Below are positions 7,405 to 15,517 of a DNA stretch of 16,352 nt, in pieces (positions within the stretch are counted from its first letter, which is position 1; each line of letters opens with the position of its first letter). This DNA is from a bacterium (GTDB lineage Bacteria > Bacillota_I > Bacilli_A > RFN20 > CAG-826): NCBI GenBank assembly GCA_004561785.1, contig SFUB01000026.1, positions 1-16,352 on the forward strand. Direction: 5' to 3'. The position numbers and the translations under genes were made by a program. The notes beneath the pieces are model-generated. The model did no database searches. It was not told the origin of the DNA and saw only the letters and a list, made by a program, of their open reading frames with translations.

Positions 7405-8310
7405 ATGGAAGACCTGAGCTATTTGGCGAACGCCCCCGCCCCGAGGCGGAAAAAGAAGAATGTCACCTTCGCTTTGACGAAGTGGTTCGTCTTCGCTTTG
7501 TTCGTTTTCTACGCCGCGACATTGCTATTCCCCTTCCTTTGGATGTTGCTCAACTCCTTCAAGTCTGGGAATGACTTCAATGGCAGCGGAGCCGATTTCG
7601 CGGCCAATGTCTTTGGCTGGCCCCGCGAGTTTTACGGCAAGAACTTCATCGAGATCATGACCTTTGAGATCGATGGGGAAACCGTTTGGAGCATGTTCAT
7701 CAACTCCATCATCGTCACCGTGCTCGGCACGATCATCAACGTCTTCCTCTCCGCCTGCGCGGCCTATGCCTTGGCAAAATACCGCTTCCCGGGATCGAAG
7801 ATCATCTACGGGCTCGCCATTTTCTCGATGGTGGTCCCGATCGTCGGCACTTTGCCTTCCCAGGTCGTCATGATGGAGACCCTGGGGATCGACGATTCTT
7901 TGCTGGGCATCCTGTTTCTCTATTCCGGATGCTTCGGCTTCAATTTCGTGATGCTCTACAGCGCCTTCCGTTCCATCTCTTGGAGTTATGCCGAGGCTGC
8001 CTCGATGGACGGGGCGGGACGGTTCAAGATCTTCTTCAAGGTCATGCTCCCCATGGCGAAGGGGCCGATTCTGGCTTGCTCCATCTTGCAGGCCATCACC
8101 CTTTGGAATGATTACAGCACGCCTTTCCTCTTCTGGCCTAGCCATCAGACTCTGGCCGTCGGGCTTTACAACATCCAAGAAGCCCAATCCGGCAACCCCC
8201 CGGCCATCTTCGCGACCATGATCGTCGCGGTTGTGCCGGTTTTGATCCTCTATGCCTGCTTCCAGAAGAAAATCATCGAAAACACCAACGCGGGAGGTTT
8301 GAAAGGATGA
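7405..8310 (+). CDS. ABC sugar transporter permease, MalG/UgpE type
   Basis: 301-residue second permease of the CUT1 transporter. It has an N-terminal basic segment (RRKKK at 14-18), six membrane segments, a canonical EAA loop (YAEAASMDGAG...P, ~195-220), and the family-typical Gly-rich C-terminus (T-N-A-G-G-L-K-G). Two starts are possible: ATG 7390, overlapping the previous gene by 14 bases, or ATG 7405, one base after its stop (TGA-T-ATG). I prefer 7405 because the same TGATATG junction begins the ATPase gene in this operon and the N-terminus then matches the family; the ribosome site is poor for both. Its stop overlaps the next start by ATGA, indicating translational coupling. Confidence 0.92.
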   Translation: MEDLSYLANAPAPRRKKKNVTFALTKWFVFALFVFYAATLLFPFLWMLLNSFKSGNDFNGSGADFAANVFGWPREFYGKNFIEIMTFEIDGETVWSMFINSIIVTVLGTIINVFLSACAAYALAKYRFPGSKIIYGLAIFSMVVPIVGTLPSQVVMMETLGIDDSLLGILFLYSGCFGFNFVMLYSAFRSISWSYAEAASMDGAGRFKIFFKVMLPMAKGPILACSILQAITLWNDYSTPFLFWPSHQTLAVGLYNIQEAQSGNPPAIFATMIVAVVPVLILYACFQKKIIENTNAGGLKG

Positions 8311-11300
8311 GAAAGAACGCATTTTGGTTGGCCATCCCCCTTTGCCTGAGCGCGGTTTCCTGCGCTCCTAGGGAGGGGGAATTGGCCTTTGACTTCACCG
8401 AGAAGGAAATCTCCTCCGGGGACTACGTCACCGTCTCTAAGGGGAAGGCCGAGTCCTATCGCTTCATCGGGGGCGTCCCCGAGGGGGTGAGCCTAGAAGA
8501 GTCGACGGGTCTCATCACCTATGGGCCTGAGGTTCTGAATGGGACCCAGCTGCTTTACAAAGCCTTGTCCAAGACCCAGGAAAGCGACGCGGTCGTTTTG
8601 ACTTTGACTCAAAAAGAAGAAGAGGGCGAAGTCGCTTTCTCCAATTTGACCAACCGCTTGACCGACGGGGACCGGGTCTATGCCTCTTCGTCAAACGGCC
8701 AATCGGTTTCCTATTCCCTTTCCTCCCCCGTTCCCGGGGTCTCGGTGGATTCCTCTTCCGGAATCGTGAGGTTCGCCAAGGGCGTCGGCGATGGGACGAG
8801 CTTCGTCGTGACGGCTTCCTCGGGCTCGCTCCGCGCTTCCCAGGAATTCGTCGCGGCCGTCTCCGATCTTGCCTTCGCCAAAGGAGATCTCGCCTATTTC
8901 GAGGCGGGCTCCAGCAATCCGGTCGCCTATTTCATCGATTTCCCCGCTTCGCTTGCGGAAGAAGAGAAGGCCTTCTTGGGCGTCTTGCTCGACGGCAAAG
9001 CCCTCCCCCCCTCTTCCTATGAATATGACGCCGCCTTGGGGAAGGTCCTGCTTTCCTCCTCGGCTTTGTCTTCCCTTTCCTATGGCAAGCACCGCGTGAG
9101 CTTGGTCAGCCAAAGGAACAGCGTCAACGTCACCTTGTCGGTTGCCACCAAGTTCATCGCATCCGCGGAGGATCTGGCCTCGATCAACGACAGCCAAGAC
9201 GCCTTGAAGGGCTATTACGTCCAGATCTCGGACATCGATCTGACCTCTTATCTAGGCGTCGACGGGGCCGGGAACGATTCCGGGAAAGGCTGGAAGCCGA
9301 TTGGGGCCTATCGCGACGTCGCCGACGGGACGGCGTTCCTTAATTCCTTCCAAGGAACCTATGACGGCGGAGGCCATGTGATTTCCGGGCTTTGGATGAA
9401 TCGGAGCGATGAGACCGCCTATAACGCCGGGCTCTTCGGCTACGTCTATTCCACCGCCTTGATCGAGAATCTCGGCGTGAAGGGGACGGACACTTCCTTC
9501 CGTTCCTTCTGCGGCGGCTTCGTCGGCAGCAACGACGGGACGATCCGCAACTGCTACTACCAAGGAAGCAAGCTTTCCTCCTATTCCGGGGAGAACGTCT
9601 TCCGTTATCTCGGCGGCTTCGTCGGCCAGAACCAAGGCACCATCTCCTATTGCTACTCCTCCGTGGCCGAGATCCAAGGCGATCGGGCTTACGGGTCCTT
9701 CGCCGGGAACAACATGGGCGAGATCTCCCATTGCGTCGGTTTCTCTTCAACCGAAGACCTTCTCTTCCAAGGCGAAGGGGTGCCCGCGACGGACAGCCGT
9801 TCCTATCCCCAAACCGAGGATGTCCCCGAGGAGGCCTTCGCTTCCTTCTCTCGCGACGTCTGGGATTTCTCCTCCCCCCTCCCTTCTTTGAAACAGAACC
9901 TCTATTTCTCCGGGGTGTTCTCGATCGAATTGCTCGGAGCCAAGAATGAGGCCACGATCGGGGAGAGCTTTGAATTGTCGGTCCGCATCAATCCTTCCTC
10001 TTCCCAAGAGGAATATGAGGACAAGGTCGTCTATTCCGCCTCCGGATGCAACGTGAGGGTGGAAGGGAACAAAGTCATCACCGAAGGGGCGGAGCCGGGC
10101 GAATTCACCCTCACGGCTTCCTTGGAAGAAGGCGGGAAGGTCTATTCCTCCAGCGTCTCCGTCCATCTCTATGCGATCGGCGAGGCCTTGGATTTCGCTT
10201 CTTCCGAGCCCTTATACCCGGGACGCACCTACACCTTGAAAGCCAAGGTGACCCCCGAGACGGCGAAGCAAGAGATCGCCTATTCCCTGAGTGAGAGGGT
10301 GAAGGGGGTTCATCTAGACGGAGATCAACTTCGGATCGGCTATTCGGCAAACCCCGGGAAGATCACCTTGGGCGCTTCCTCTTTGGGGTTAAGCTCCTCC
10401 GCCGAATTCGAGATTCTGCCCTATGAGACGGTCTTAGACGATCCAAGGGACAACCTCCGCTACGCGGGGGAAACCCAAGATCTCTTCTTCCATCTCCCGG
10501 AAGGGGAAGACGCATCCGCTTATTCCTATTATCTAGAGGGCGAGGAGATTTCTCCAAAGTCCGTCGAAGGGAACGTGATCTGCTTCTCCGGCGACTTGCT
10601 CTGCTCCAAGCCGGGGCAGGAAGTGAACTTCCGGTTCGAGAAGCTCTCCGAAAAGAAAGTCTACGTCGGGGCCGCCTGCTATTTGGACGAAGATAGGCCC
10701 GCCCTCCCAAGCGGGGAGAACGTGACGGTCATCTCCTCTTTGGAACAATTCGCCTCCTTGTTCAACGTCTTCGATTATGAGCAATCCCGTTACGAGAACT
10801 ACGGCAAAGACAAGATCTACGTCTTGGATTGCGATCTCGACTTCGCGGGCAGGAAGGTCTATTCCATCGGCTATGACGCCCATCCCTTCTTGGCCACGAT
10901 CTACGGGAACAACCACGTGATTTCGAACTTCGGCCAAGGGAATGTCGACAAGGTCGAGAACGAATATGGCCTCACCTTGGATCCATCCACCTACGACGGG
11001 GCTTGGAACTACCGTCCTTCCCTCTACGGGGTCGGCTTCTTCGGGACCTTCGGGGGATCTTGCTATGACTTGGTGTTCGAGAACACCAGAATCAATGCTT
11101 CCAACTGGGTTGGGAATTTCTCCGGATCCATCCTGACAGAAGGCAAGGCGAGGAACGTCCATCTCCTGAATTGCAAAGCCCTCAACGCGAATGAAGTCGA
11201 CTTCCAATCGACCGCCTCCGATTCGGTTTCCTACTTCGCCCCCGGGAACGAGGGGGAGATGACGTTCTGCTCTTATGACCACGCTTACGAAAACCTCACG

Positions 11301-11315
11301 AAAGGAAGGGATTAA
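8307..11315 (+). CDS. Large surface lipoprotein with GLUG repeats and Ig-like domains; putative glycan-binding protein
   Basis: 1002-residue lipoprotein with lipobox A-V-S-C at Cys19 or so. Layout from sequence: N-terminal Ig-like modules with G-x-S-x-(D/E)-x-S-T/S-G-x-(I/V) patterns (about 30-180); a first beta-helix-like block (about 290-490) opening with D-I-D-L...G-W-K-P-I-G...G-T-Y-D-G-G-G-H-V-I-S-G-L and carrying three GLUG-type repeats near 402, 435 and 462 (GGFVGSNDGTIRNCY, GGFVGQNQGTISYCY, GSFAGNNMGEISHC); two Big2-like Ig domains (about 535-710); and a second, more divergent block (about 836-985) with the same D-L-D-F...S-I-G...I-Y-G-N-N-H-V-I-S-N-F pattern. There is no catalytic motif. 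GLUG proteins are commonly surface adhesins or binders. Its place between the permease and the regulator suggests it binds the polysaccharide for the GH16 enzyme, a Gram-positive analogue of SusE/F-type proteins; this is inference. It starts by ATGA overlap with the permease. Confidence 0.88.
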   Translation: MRKNAFWLAIPLCLSAVSCAPREGELAFDFTEKEISSGDYVTVSKGKAESYRFIGGVPEGVSLEESTGLITYGPEVLNGTQLLYKALSKTQESDAVVLTLTQKEEEGEVAFSNLTNRLTDGDRVYASSSNGQSVSYSLSSPVPGVSVDSSSGIVRFAKGVGDGTSFVVTASSGSLRASQEFVAAVSDLAFAKGDLAYFEAGSSNPVAYFIDFPASLAEEEKAFLGVLLDGKALPPSSYEYDAALGKVLLSSSALSSLSYGKHRVSLVSQRNSVNVTLSVATKFIASAEDLASINDSQDALKGYYVQISDIDLTSYLGVDGAGNDSGKGWKPIGAYRDVADGTAFLNSFQGTYDGGGHVISGLWMNRSDETAYNAGLFGYVYSTALIENLGVKGTDTSFRSFCGGFVGSNDGTIRNCYYQGSKLSSYSGENVFRYLGGFVGQNQGTISYCYSSVAEIQGDRAYGSFAGNNMGEISHCVGFSSTEDLLFQGEGVPATDSRSYPQTEDVPEEAFASFSRDVWDFSSPLPSLKQNLYFSGVFSIELLGAKNEATIGESFELSVRINPSSSQEEYEDKVVYSASGCNVRVEGNKVITEGAEPGEFTLTASLEEGGKVYSSSVSVHLYAIGEALDFASSEPLYPGRTYTLKAKVTPETAKQEIAYSLSERVKGVHLDGDQLRIGYSANPGKITLGASSLGLSSSAEFEILPYETVLDDPRDNLRYAGETQDLFFHLPEGEDASAYSYYLEGEEISPKSVEGNVICFSGDLLCSKPGQEVNFRFEKLSEKKVYVGAACYLDEDRPALPSGENVTVISSLEQFASLFNVFDYEQSRYENYGKDKIYVLDCDLDFAGRKVYSIGYDAHPFLATIYGNNHVISNFGQGNVDKVENEYGLTLDPSTYDGAWNYRPSLYGVGFFGTFGGSCYDLVFENTRINASNWVGNFSGSILTEGKARNVHLLNCKALNANEVDFQSTASDSVSYFAPGNEGEMTFCSYDHAYENLTKGRD

Positions 11316-11319
11316 CCCT

Positions 11320-12465
11320 ATGAAAAGACACGCCAAGAAAGCGCCGGAAAAAGGAAAGACGCAGGCTTACAACCGCAAAAAGAACAACTCGCTTGTCCTC
11401 TCCGTGCTTAAGGAAAGCCCCTCTTCCGGGACCATGCTCTCGGAACGGCTCGGCTTATCCAACTCCGCCTTGAGCGGCATCCTCACGGACCTCAAGAGCA
11501 GCGGCCTCATCGTCGAGCAGTCCAGAAGGACCACCAACGGCAAAGGCCGCAAGCAGGTCCTCTTCGAGGTCAATGGGAACTTCGGCCTCATCGTCGTGGT
11601 GTCCATCGCCAACTACATGGCCAAAATCGTCGTCGCCAACATCAAGAAGGAAATCCTCGCGACCGCGGACATGGAAGTCGGGCGTTACGACGTGAAGGCG
11701 GTCTACGACATCGTCTGCTCCATCTATTCCATGCTCATGCAGGATCAGTTCCGCTCCATCCCCCTCAAGGAAATCGTCATCTCCTGGCCGGGCAGGGTGA
11801 ACGCCCTCAACGGGAGCCTCGCGGTCTCACCCCAATTCGATCCGAATCTCTTCGCCGACAAGAATTTCCTCGTCCACGAGTTCAGCAAACGCTTCCCCGG
11901 GGCTAGGATCTCGGTCAACAACGACATCAAATTCGCCTTGGTCGGGGAAAGGGACGAAGGGTCCCTCTCCGGATTGGAGAACGCGATGCTCCTCTCGGTG
12001 GATACCGGCATCGGCGGGGCTTTGCTCATCAAAGGCAGCCCCTTCCAAGGGGAACAGGGATACGCGGGGGAATTCGGATTGCTCCGCGCCGAATTCCAAG
12101 GCAAGGCGCAGGTCTTGGACGAAGTCGCCTCCCTGCGCGCTTTGAAACTCCATTTCGAGAAACCCCATTTCTCGGAGGTCGTCGAGCTTTACCGCAACGA
12201 CCCCGAAGCCAAATCCTACGTTCTGAAGACCGGGGAAGCCGTGGGCAAGGTCCTCTCCGACTGCGCCGCCTTCCTCGACGTCACCCGCATCGTCGTCTTG
12301 GGGAGGTGCAGGGAATTCGGGCAGGAGTACCTCGATGCCATCAAAACCCAGTTCCGCGATCCTTGCTATGTCCCCGACCTCTCCTATTCCACCTTGGAGG
12401 ATCCCGTCCTCCTCGGCGGGGTGAACTTCGGGGTCTATCAAGCTTTGAAGGAGGCCATTGAGTGA
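11320..12465 (+). CDS. ROK-family transcriptional regulator with degenerate sugar/zinc site
   Basis: 381-residue regulator. A winged helix-turn-helix covers ~22-75 (alternation L-S-E-R-L-G-L-S-N-S-A-L-S-G-I-L), followed by a ROK (NagC/XylR/Mlc-like) domain. ROK landmarks: N-N-D at 200-202, nucleotide-like loop DTGIGGALL (228-236), and G-E-Q-G-Y-A-G-E-F-G at 244-253. The usual His after that motif is Leu254, and the CxCGxxGCxE zinc cluster that normally follows is absent (no Cys between 134 and 314), so it cannot bind zinc in the standard way. The sugar-contacting Glu251 is kept. It probably represses or activates this locus in response to a sugar or sugar phosphate. ATG 11320 is chosen over ATG 11275 because AAGGAAGGG (11302-11310) lies 9 bases upstream and the earlier start overlaps the lipoprotein gene by 41 bases. 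Confidence 0.88.
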   Translation: MKRHAKKAPEKGKTQAYNRKKNNSLVLSVLKESPSSGTMLSERLGLSNSALSGILTDLKSSGLIVEQSRRTTNGKGRKQVLFEVNGNFGLIVVVSIANYMAKIVVANIKKEILATADMEVGRYDVKAVYDIVCSIYSMLMQDQFRSIPLKEIVISWPGRVNALNGSLAVSPQFDPNLFADKNFLVHEFSKRFPGARISVNNDIKFALVGERDEGSLSGLENAMLLSVDTGIGGALLIKGSPFQGEQGYAGEFGLLRAEFQGKAQVLDEVASLRALKLHFEKPHFSEVVELYRNDPEAKSYVLKTGEAVGKVLSDCAAFLDVTRIVVLGRCREFGQEYLDAIKTQFRDPCYVPDLSYSTLEDPVLLGGVNFGVYQALKEAIE

Positions 12466-12466
12466 T

Positions 12467-13828
12467 ATGGAGCTCTTGCTGAGAAACGTCTGCAAAGTCT
12501 ATCCCGGAGAGAAAAAAGGTCAGGACGTCGTCGCGGTCAAAGACTTCAATTTGTCCTCCGACCACAAGGAGTTCATCGTCTTCGTCGGTCCCTCCGGCTG
12601 CGGCAAATCCACGACCTTGCGCATGATCGCGGGGCTTGAGGAGATCACCTCCGGCGACCTCATCATGGATGGGGAGAGGATGAATAAGGTCGAGGCCGGG
12701 GACCGGAACATCGCGATGGTGTTCCAGAACTATGCCCTCTACCCCCACATGACGGCTTACGAGAACATGGCCTTCGGGCTTAAGAACACCAAAATCGAGC
12801 AGCAGGTTCTCGATGAAGACGGGAACCCCGTCTTGGCCATCGACAAGAAGAACGTCGCCTATCTTGAACGCGAGCTGAAGAAGATCGCCCGCAGCAAAAA
12901 GCTGACCGAAGAGGAAAGACAAGCCCAGCTCCGGCGTTACCAGGCGGCCTACGAGAAAGCCTCCACGACCCCGGTTCCGGTGATCAAATACGTCCATTAT
13001 TCCAAGCAGGAGATCGATTGCAGGATCAAGGAAGCCGCCAAAATCCTCGGAATCGAGGAGCTCCTGAACCGCAAACCGAAGGCGATGTCCGGCGGCCAAC
13101 GCCAACGCGTCGCTTTGGGCAGGGCGATCGTGAGAAGGCCCAAACTCTTCCTCCTCGATGAGCCGCTTTCCAACCTCGACGCGAAGCTGCGCGCTCAGAT
13201 GCGCGTGGAGATCTCGCGCCTTTACCACGCTTTGGACACGACCTTCGTTTACGTCACCCACGATCAGGTCGAAGCCATGACGATGGGCGACCGCATCGTC
13301 GTCATGCGCGGCGGGGTGGTCCAGCAGATCAATACCCCCACCTATCTCTTCGACTATCCGGCCAACCGTTTCGTCGCGGGGTTCTTGGGAACCCCCCAGA
13401 TGAATTTCTTCGAGACGAAGCTCATCGTGAAAGAGGGGAACGCCTTCTTGGCCTTCCCCGATGGCCAAAGCCTTTCCTTCCCTTTGAGCGTTTTAAGAAG
13501 GAAACTCCGAGAAGAGTATCTGGACGGGCAATCTCATCCCGTGATCCTCGGGATAAGGCCCGAGCACATTCTCTTAAAAGAAGGCGGGCTCAAGATGAAG
13601 GCCACTTTGTCCGAGATTTTAGGCAGCGTGACCCAGATCTACGGCTCCTTGTCCGGCGTCTCCTGCGTGAGCCAGGTCCCGGGCAGGGTCAAGGTCATAG
13701 AAGGCCAGGAACTCTCCTTGGTCATCCCGCCGGAGAAGATCCACCTCTTCGCCTCCGGAAGCGAAATCTCCATCCTCTCGGATGGCGAAGGGAACTTACT
13801 CTCCGCCCCCGCGGTGAGACAGAAATAA
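12467..13828 (+). CDS. MsmK/UgpC-type sugar ABC transporter ATPase with a ~67-residue insertion
   Basis: 453-residue CUT1 ATPase that powers the two permeases. It carries Walker A GPSGCGKST (41-49), Q-loop Gln87, signature M-SGGQ (207-211), Walker B KLFLLDEP (226-233), D-loop SNLD (235-238), H-loop His265, and a C-terminal TOBE/regulatory part from ~300 with GIRPEH (362-367). Typical relatives are ~360-380 residues; the excess is a charged, helix-prone insertion at ~112-178 (bases about 12800-13000), between the Q-loop region and the signature helix, where MsmK normally runs straight through. Similar insertions are known to me in Mollicutes UgpC-like proteins. ATG 12467 is preferred over TTG 12458: it follows the ROK stop by one base (TGA-T-ATG), with AAGGAGG (12448-12454) upstream. 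It is the last gene of the operon, ending at the terminator at 13833-13878. It could serve several sugar transporters, as MsmK often does. Confidence 0.93.
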   Translation: MELLLRNVCKVYPGEKKGQDVVAVKDFNLSSDHKEFIVFVGPSGCGKSTTLRMIAGLEEITSGDLIMDGERMNKVEAGDRNIAMVFQNYALYPHMTAYENMAFGLKNTKIEQQVLDEDGNPVLAIDKKNVAYLERELKKIARSKKLTEEERQAQLRRYQAAYEKASTTPVPVIKYVHYSKQEIDCRIKEAAKILGIEELLNRKPKAMSGGQRQRVALGRAIVRRPKLFLLDEPLSNLDAKLRAQMRVEISRLYHALDTTFVYVTHDQVEAMTMGDRIVVMRGGVVQQINTPTYLFDYPANRFVAGFLGTPQMNFFETKLIVKEGNAFLAFPDGQSLSFPLSVLRRKLREEYLDGQSHPVILGIRPEHILLKEGGLKMKATLSEILGSVTQIYGSLSGVSCVSQVPGRVKVIEGQELSLVIPPEKIHLFASGSEISILSDGEGNLLSAPAVRQK

Positions 13829-13832
13829 AAGA

Positions 13833-13878
13833 GAAAGCAACGCGGAACTTCAAAGAAGGGAGGCGTTGCTTTCTTTTT
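13833..13878. terminator. Shared terminator hairpin between the ATPase and MATE genes
   Basis: An 11-bp perfect stem (GAAAGCAACGC at 13833-13843 with GCGTTGCTTTC at 13863-13873) with a 19-base loop, followed on the plus strand by TTTTT (13874-13878). On the minus strand it is followed by a pyrimidine-rich TCTCTTTTATTT, so it may work both ways. The MATE stop codon (13850-13852) lies in the loop and one arm encodes that protein's last residues. Confidence 0.8.
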
Positions 13879-15241
13879 GCTTTTTCAGGATCCTTGGGAA
13901 AAGGAAAGAGCAAACAGCCAAGGAGACGAGGCCCGATACCCCGTCGGCGATCGGCTCAGCGAGGAAGGCGAGTTCCCCGTTCCCGGAAAGAAGGGGCAAT
14001 AAGAAGGTCAAAGGAAGGAGGAGGAAGAACTTCCGGTTTAAGGAAAGCCAGATGGAATAACGGGCCTGCCCGATTCCGGTGAGGCCATCCACCAAGGTGT
14101 ATTGGAAGGTCAGCAGAACGATGGGGTACATATACCAATGGATGAATTCGGCCGATTCGGATATGACCTTCTCGGCATCCCCGCCTTGGCTAGAGAAAGA
14201 AAGGAACAAACGGGCGAAGGGCTCCGCCAAAAAGAAGGAGGCGAGCAGGCAAAGGCTCGTGAAGACGAGCCCGCAGGCGGTGATCTGAAGCTCGGCTTTC
14301 TTGACGAGTTCGGTTTTCCTCGCCCCGAACAAGAAGGCCAAGATCGCCTGGGTGCCGGAGGAGATTCCAAGCAAAGGCCCCGTCACCAAGGAAAAGAAGG
14401 CTTGGACGATGGTCGCGCATTCGATGAGGAAGTCCCCGTTGCTTGAGGACATCTGCAAAGAAGCATTCAGTCCGATGAGGATGACGGAATCGGTCGCCAA
14501 GATGATGAAAGGGGAAATCCCAAGCTTCAGGATTTTGCCGACGATGCGGAAAGAAAAAGGAAAACGTTTAGGACGTATGGGGGATTTCAGGATGAAGAGC
14601 AAACCCAAAAGGCAAGAAAAGGCCCATGAGACGGAAGTGGCGATGGCAGCCCCTTTGATTCCAAGCCCGAAGACGTATAAGAAGACGGGGTCCAAGATGA
14701 TGTTCAGGATGGCGGAAGACAAGGACGAGACCATCGACTGGATGGATTTTCCTTGGGCAATCAGGAATTGCTGAAAGCCGATCGAAAAGAAAGCGGGGAC
14801 CGTGCCGATCAGAAAATAGAGCATGTACTCTTTCGCATAGGGGAAACTCTCTTGCGAGGCCCCGAACCAAGATAGCATTGGGTTCAGCAAGGCATAGCTC
14901 ACTCCGGTGACCGCTAGGCCTAGGGCAAGGAGCATCCATAAGGAATGGTAGAAGATCTTGCGCGCGTCATCCTCTTTCCCACCCCCTAGGCTCATCGAGA
15001 ACAAAGGGGCCGCCCCCAAGACGACGAAGTAGGCGAAGGAGGTCACCAAAGAAGCGATGGGCGCGCATACCCCGGCCCCGATCAAGGAAATCTCCCCATT
15101 CTCGGGCAGGTTGCCGATGTAGATGCGGTCGACAATGTTGTATAAGACCGTGATGAGCTGGGAGATCATCGCGGGGATCATCAGATAGAGCACGTTCCCG
15201 AAGGTCTTTGGATTGCCTAGGTTGATTCGCTTGCCTTTCAT
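13850..15241 (-). CDS. MATE-family efflux transporter
   Basis: 463-residue integral membrane protein with about 12 hydrophobic segments in two homologous halves, the size and pattern of MATE (NorM/MepA/DinF-like) Na+- or H+-driven exporters. Family-typical segments are visible: M-I-P-A-M-I-S-Q-L-...-V-D-x-I-Y-I-G-N at ~21-44, I-L-N-I-I-L-D-P-V-F at ~178-187, and G-I-x-x-G-x-Q-A-I at ~289-300 in the second half. Such proteins export cationic drugs, flavins or other metabolites; the substrate cannot be told. An in-frame TAG upstream fixes the ATG at 15241 as the earliest ATG, but no good Shine-Dalgarno is visible. It is convergent with the sugar operon and looks functionally unrelated. It is preceded by a 276-base gap. 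Confidence 0.9.
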   Translation of the reverse strand: MKGKRINLGNPKTFGNVLYLMIPAMISQLITVLYNIVDRIYIGNLPENGEISLIGAGVCAPIASLVTSFAYFVVLGAAPLFSMSLGGGKEDDARKIFYHSLWMLLALGLAVTGVSYALLNPMLSWFGASQESFPYAKEYMLYFLIGTVPAFFSIGFQQFLIAQGKSIQSMVSSLSSAILNIILDPVFLYVFGLGIKGAAIATSVSWAFSCLLGLLFILKSPIRPKRFPFSFRIVGKILKLGISPFIILATDSVILIGLNASLQMSSSNGDFLIECATIVQAFFSLVTGPLLGISSGTQAILAFLFGARKTELVKKAELQITACGLVFTSLCLLASFFLAEPFARLFLSFSSQGGDAEKVISESAEFIHWYMYPIVLLTFQYTLVDGLTGIGQARYSIWLSLNRKFFLLLPLTFLLPLLSGNGELAFLAEPIADGVSGLVSLAVCSFLFPRILKKQKESNASLL

Positions 15242-15517
15242 GACGGGCGTGATTTTAGCCTATTTCCGGGGAAAGGGGTTTGATTTGGCGATGTTTGTCT
15301 TTGGCTTGTTTCTTCAAGAACCCGCGGGGGTCTTTTTTCTGAGGCTTTTCCGCTTGAGAATGCTGAAATTTTGCAGCTGGAAAATGCCTTCAAAATAAAA
15401 ATAGTCCCCAACGGAATATTTTGTTGATGATTTGCTGCTGAGACTCGATCCACCAAGCGTCTGCAGTTCACGATAGGCTTCTGCTTTCCGTGGCTTGAGC
15501 CGTTATTGAACGGGGGA
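15242..15517. other. Intergenic region between Nudix and MATE genes, no gene recognised
   Basis: 276 bases without a convincing coding frame; a 77-codon minus-strand frame (15471-15238) has unusual composition and no family signal. It must hold the MATE promoter, but I see no strong -35/-10 pair (a poor TTGAAG...AAATTT is present on the minus strand about 15375-15400). It contains a terminator-like hairpin at 15316-15336. No known riboswitch or tRNA was recognised. Confidence 0.5.
15316..15336 (+). terminator. Orphan plus-strand terminator-like hairpin in the MATE leader
   Basis: G-A-x-CCC (15316-15321) pairs with GGG-x-TC (15325-15330, one internal mismatch) around a 3-base loop and is followed by TTTTTT (15331-15336). 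No plus-strand gene precedes it, so it could end a small antisense RNA or be chance structure. Confidence 0.3.

Noticed and set aside
9510..9740. Near-identical DNA repeats (ggcggcttcgtcggc) as a repeat or mobile element
   Set aside because: They are explained by protein-level GLUG repeats in the lipoprotein.
11275..11319. Upstream ATG for the ROK regulator
   Set aside because: It overlaps the lipoprotein gene by 41 bases; ATG 11320 has a good ribosome site at 11302-11310.
12341..13468. Long minus-strand open frame (375 codons) opposite the ATPase
   Set aside because: It lies wholly antisense to genes with intact catalytic motifs, its product has no family features and high Gly/Asp/Glu shadow composition; it is a by-product of GC-biased codon use.
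15238..15471. 77-codon minus-strand frame overlapping the MATE start
   Set aside because: Composition is unlike the neighbours, there is no family signal or ribosome site, and it sits in the leader of MATE.
15500..15513. CCGTT-attg-AACGG hairpin after the Nudix gene as a terminator
   Set aside because: Only 5 bp and no T run follows on the minus strand.
15420..15515. tRNA-like segment (T-arm-like GGATCGAGTC on the minus strand)
   Set aside because: The arms do not pair and no acceptor or anticodon stem can be formed.
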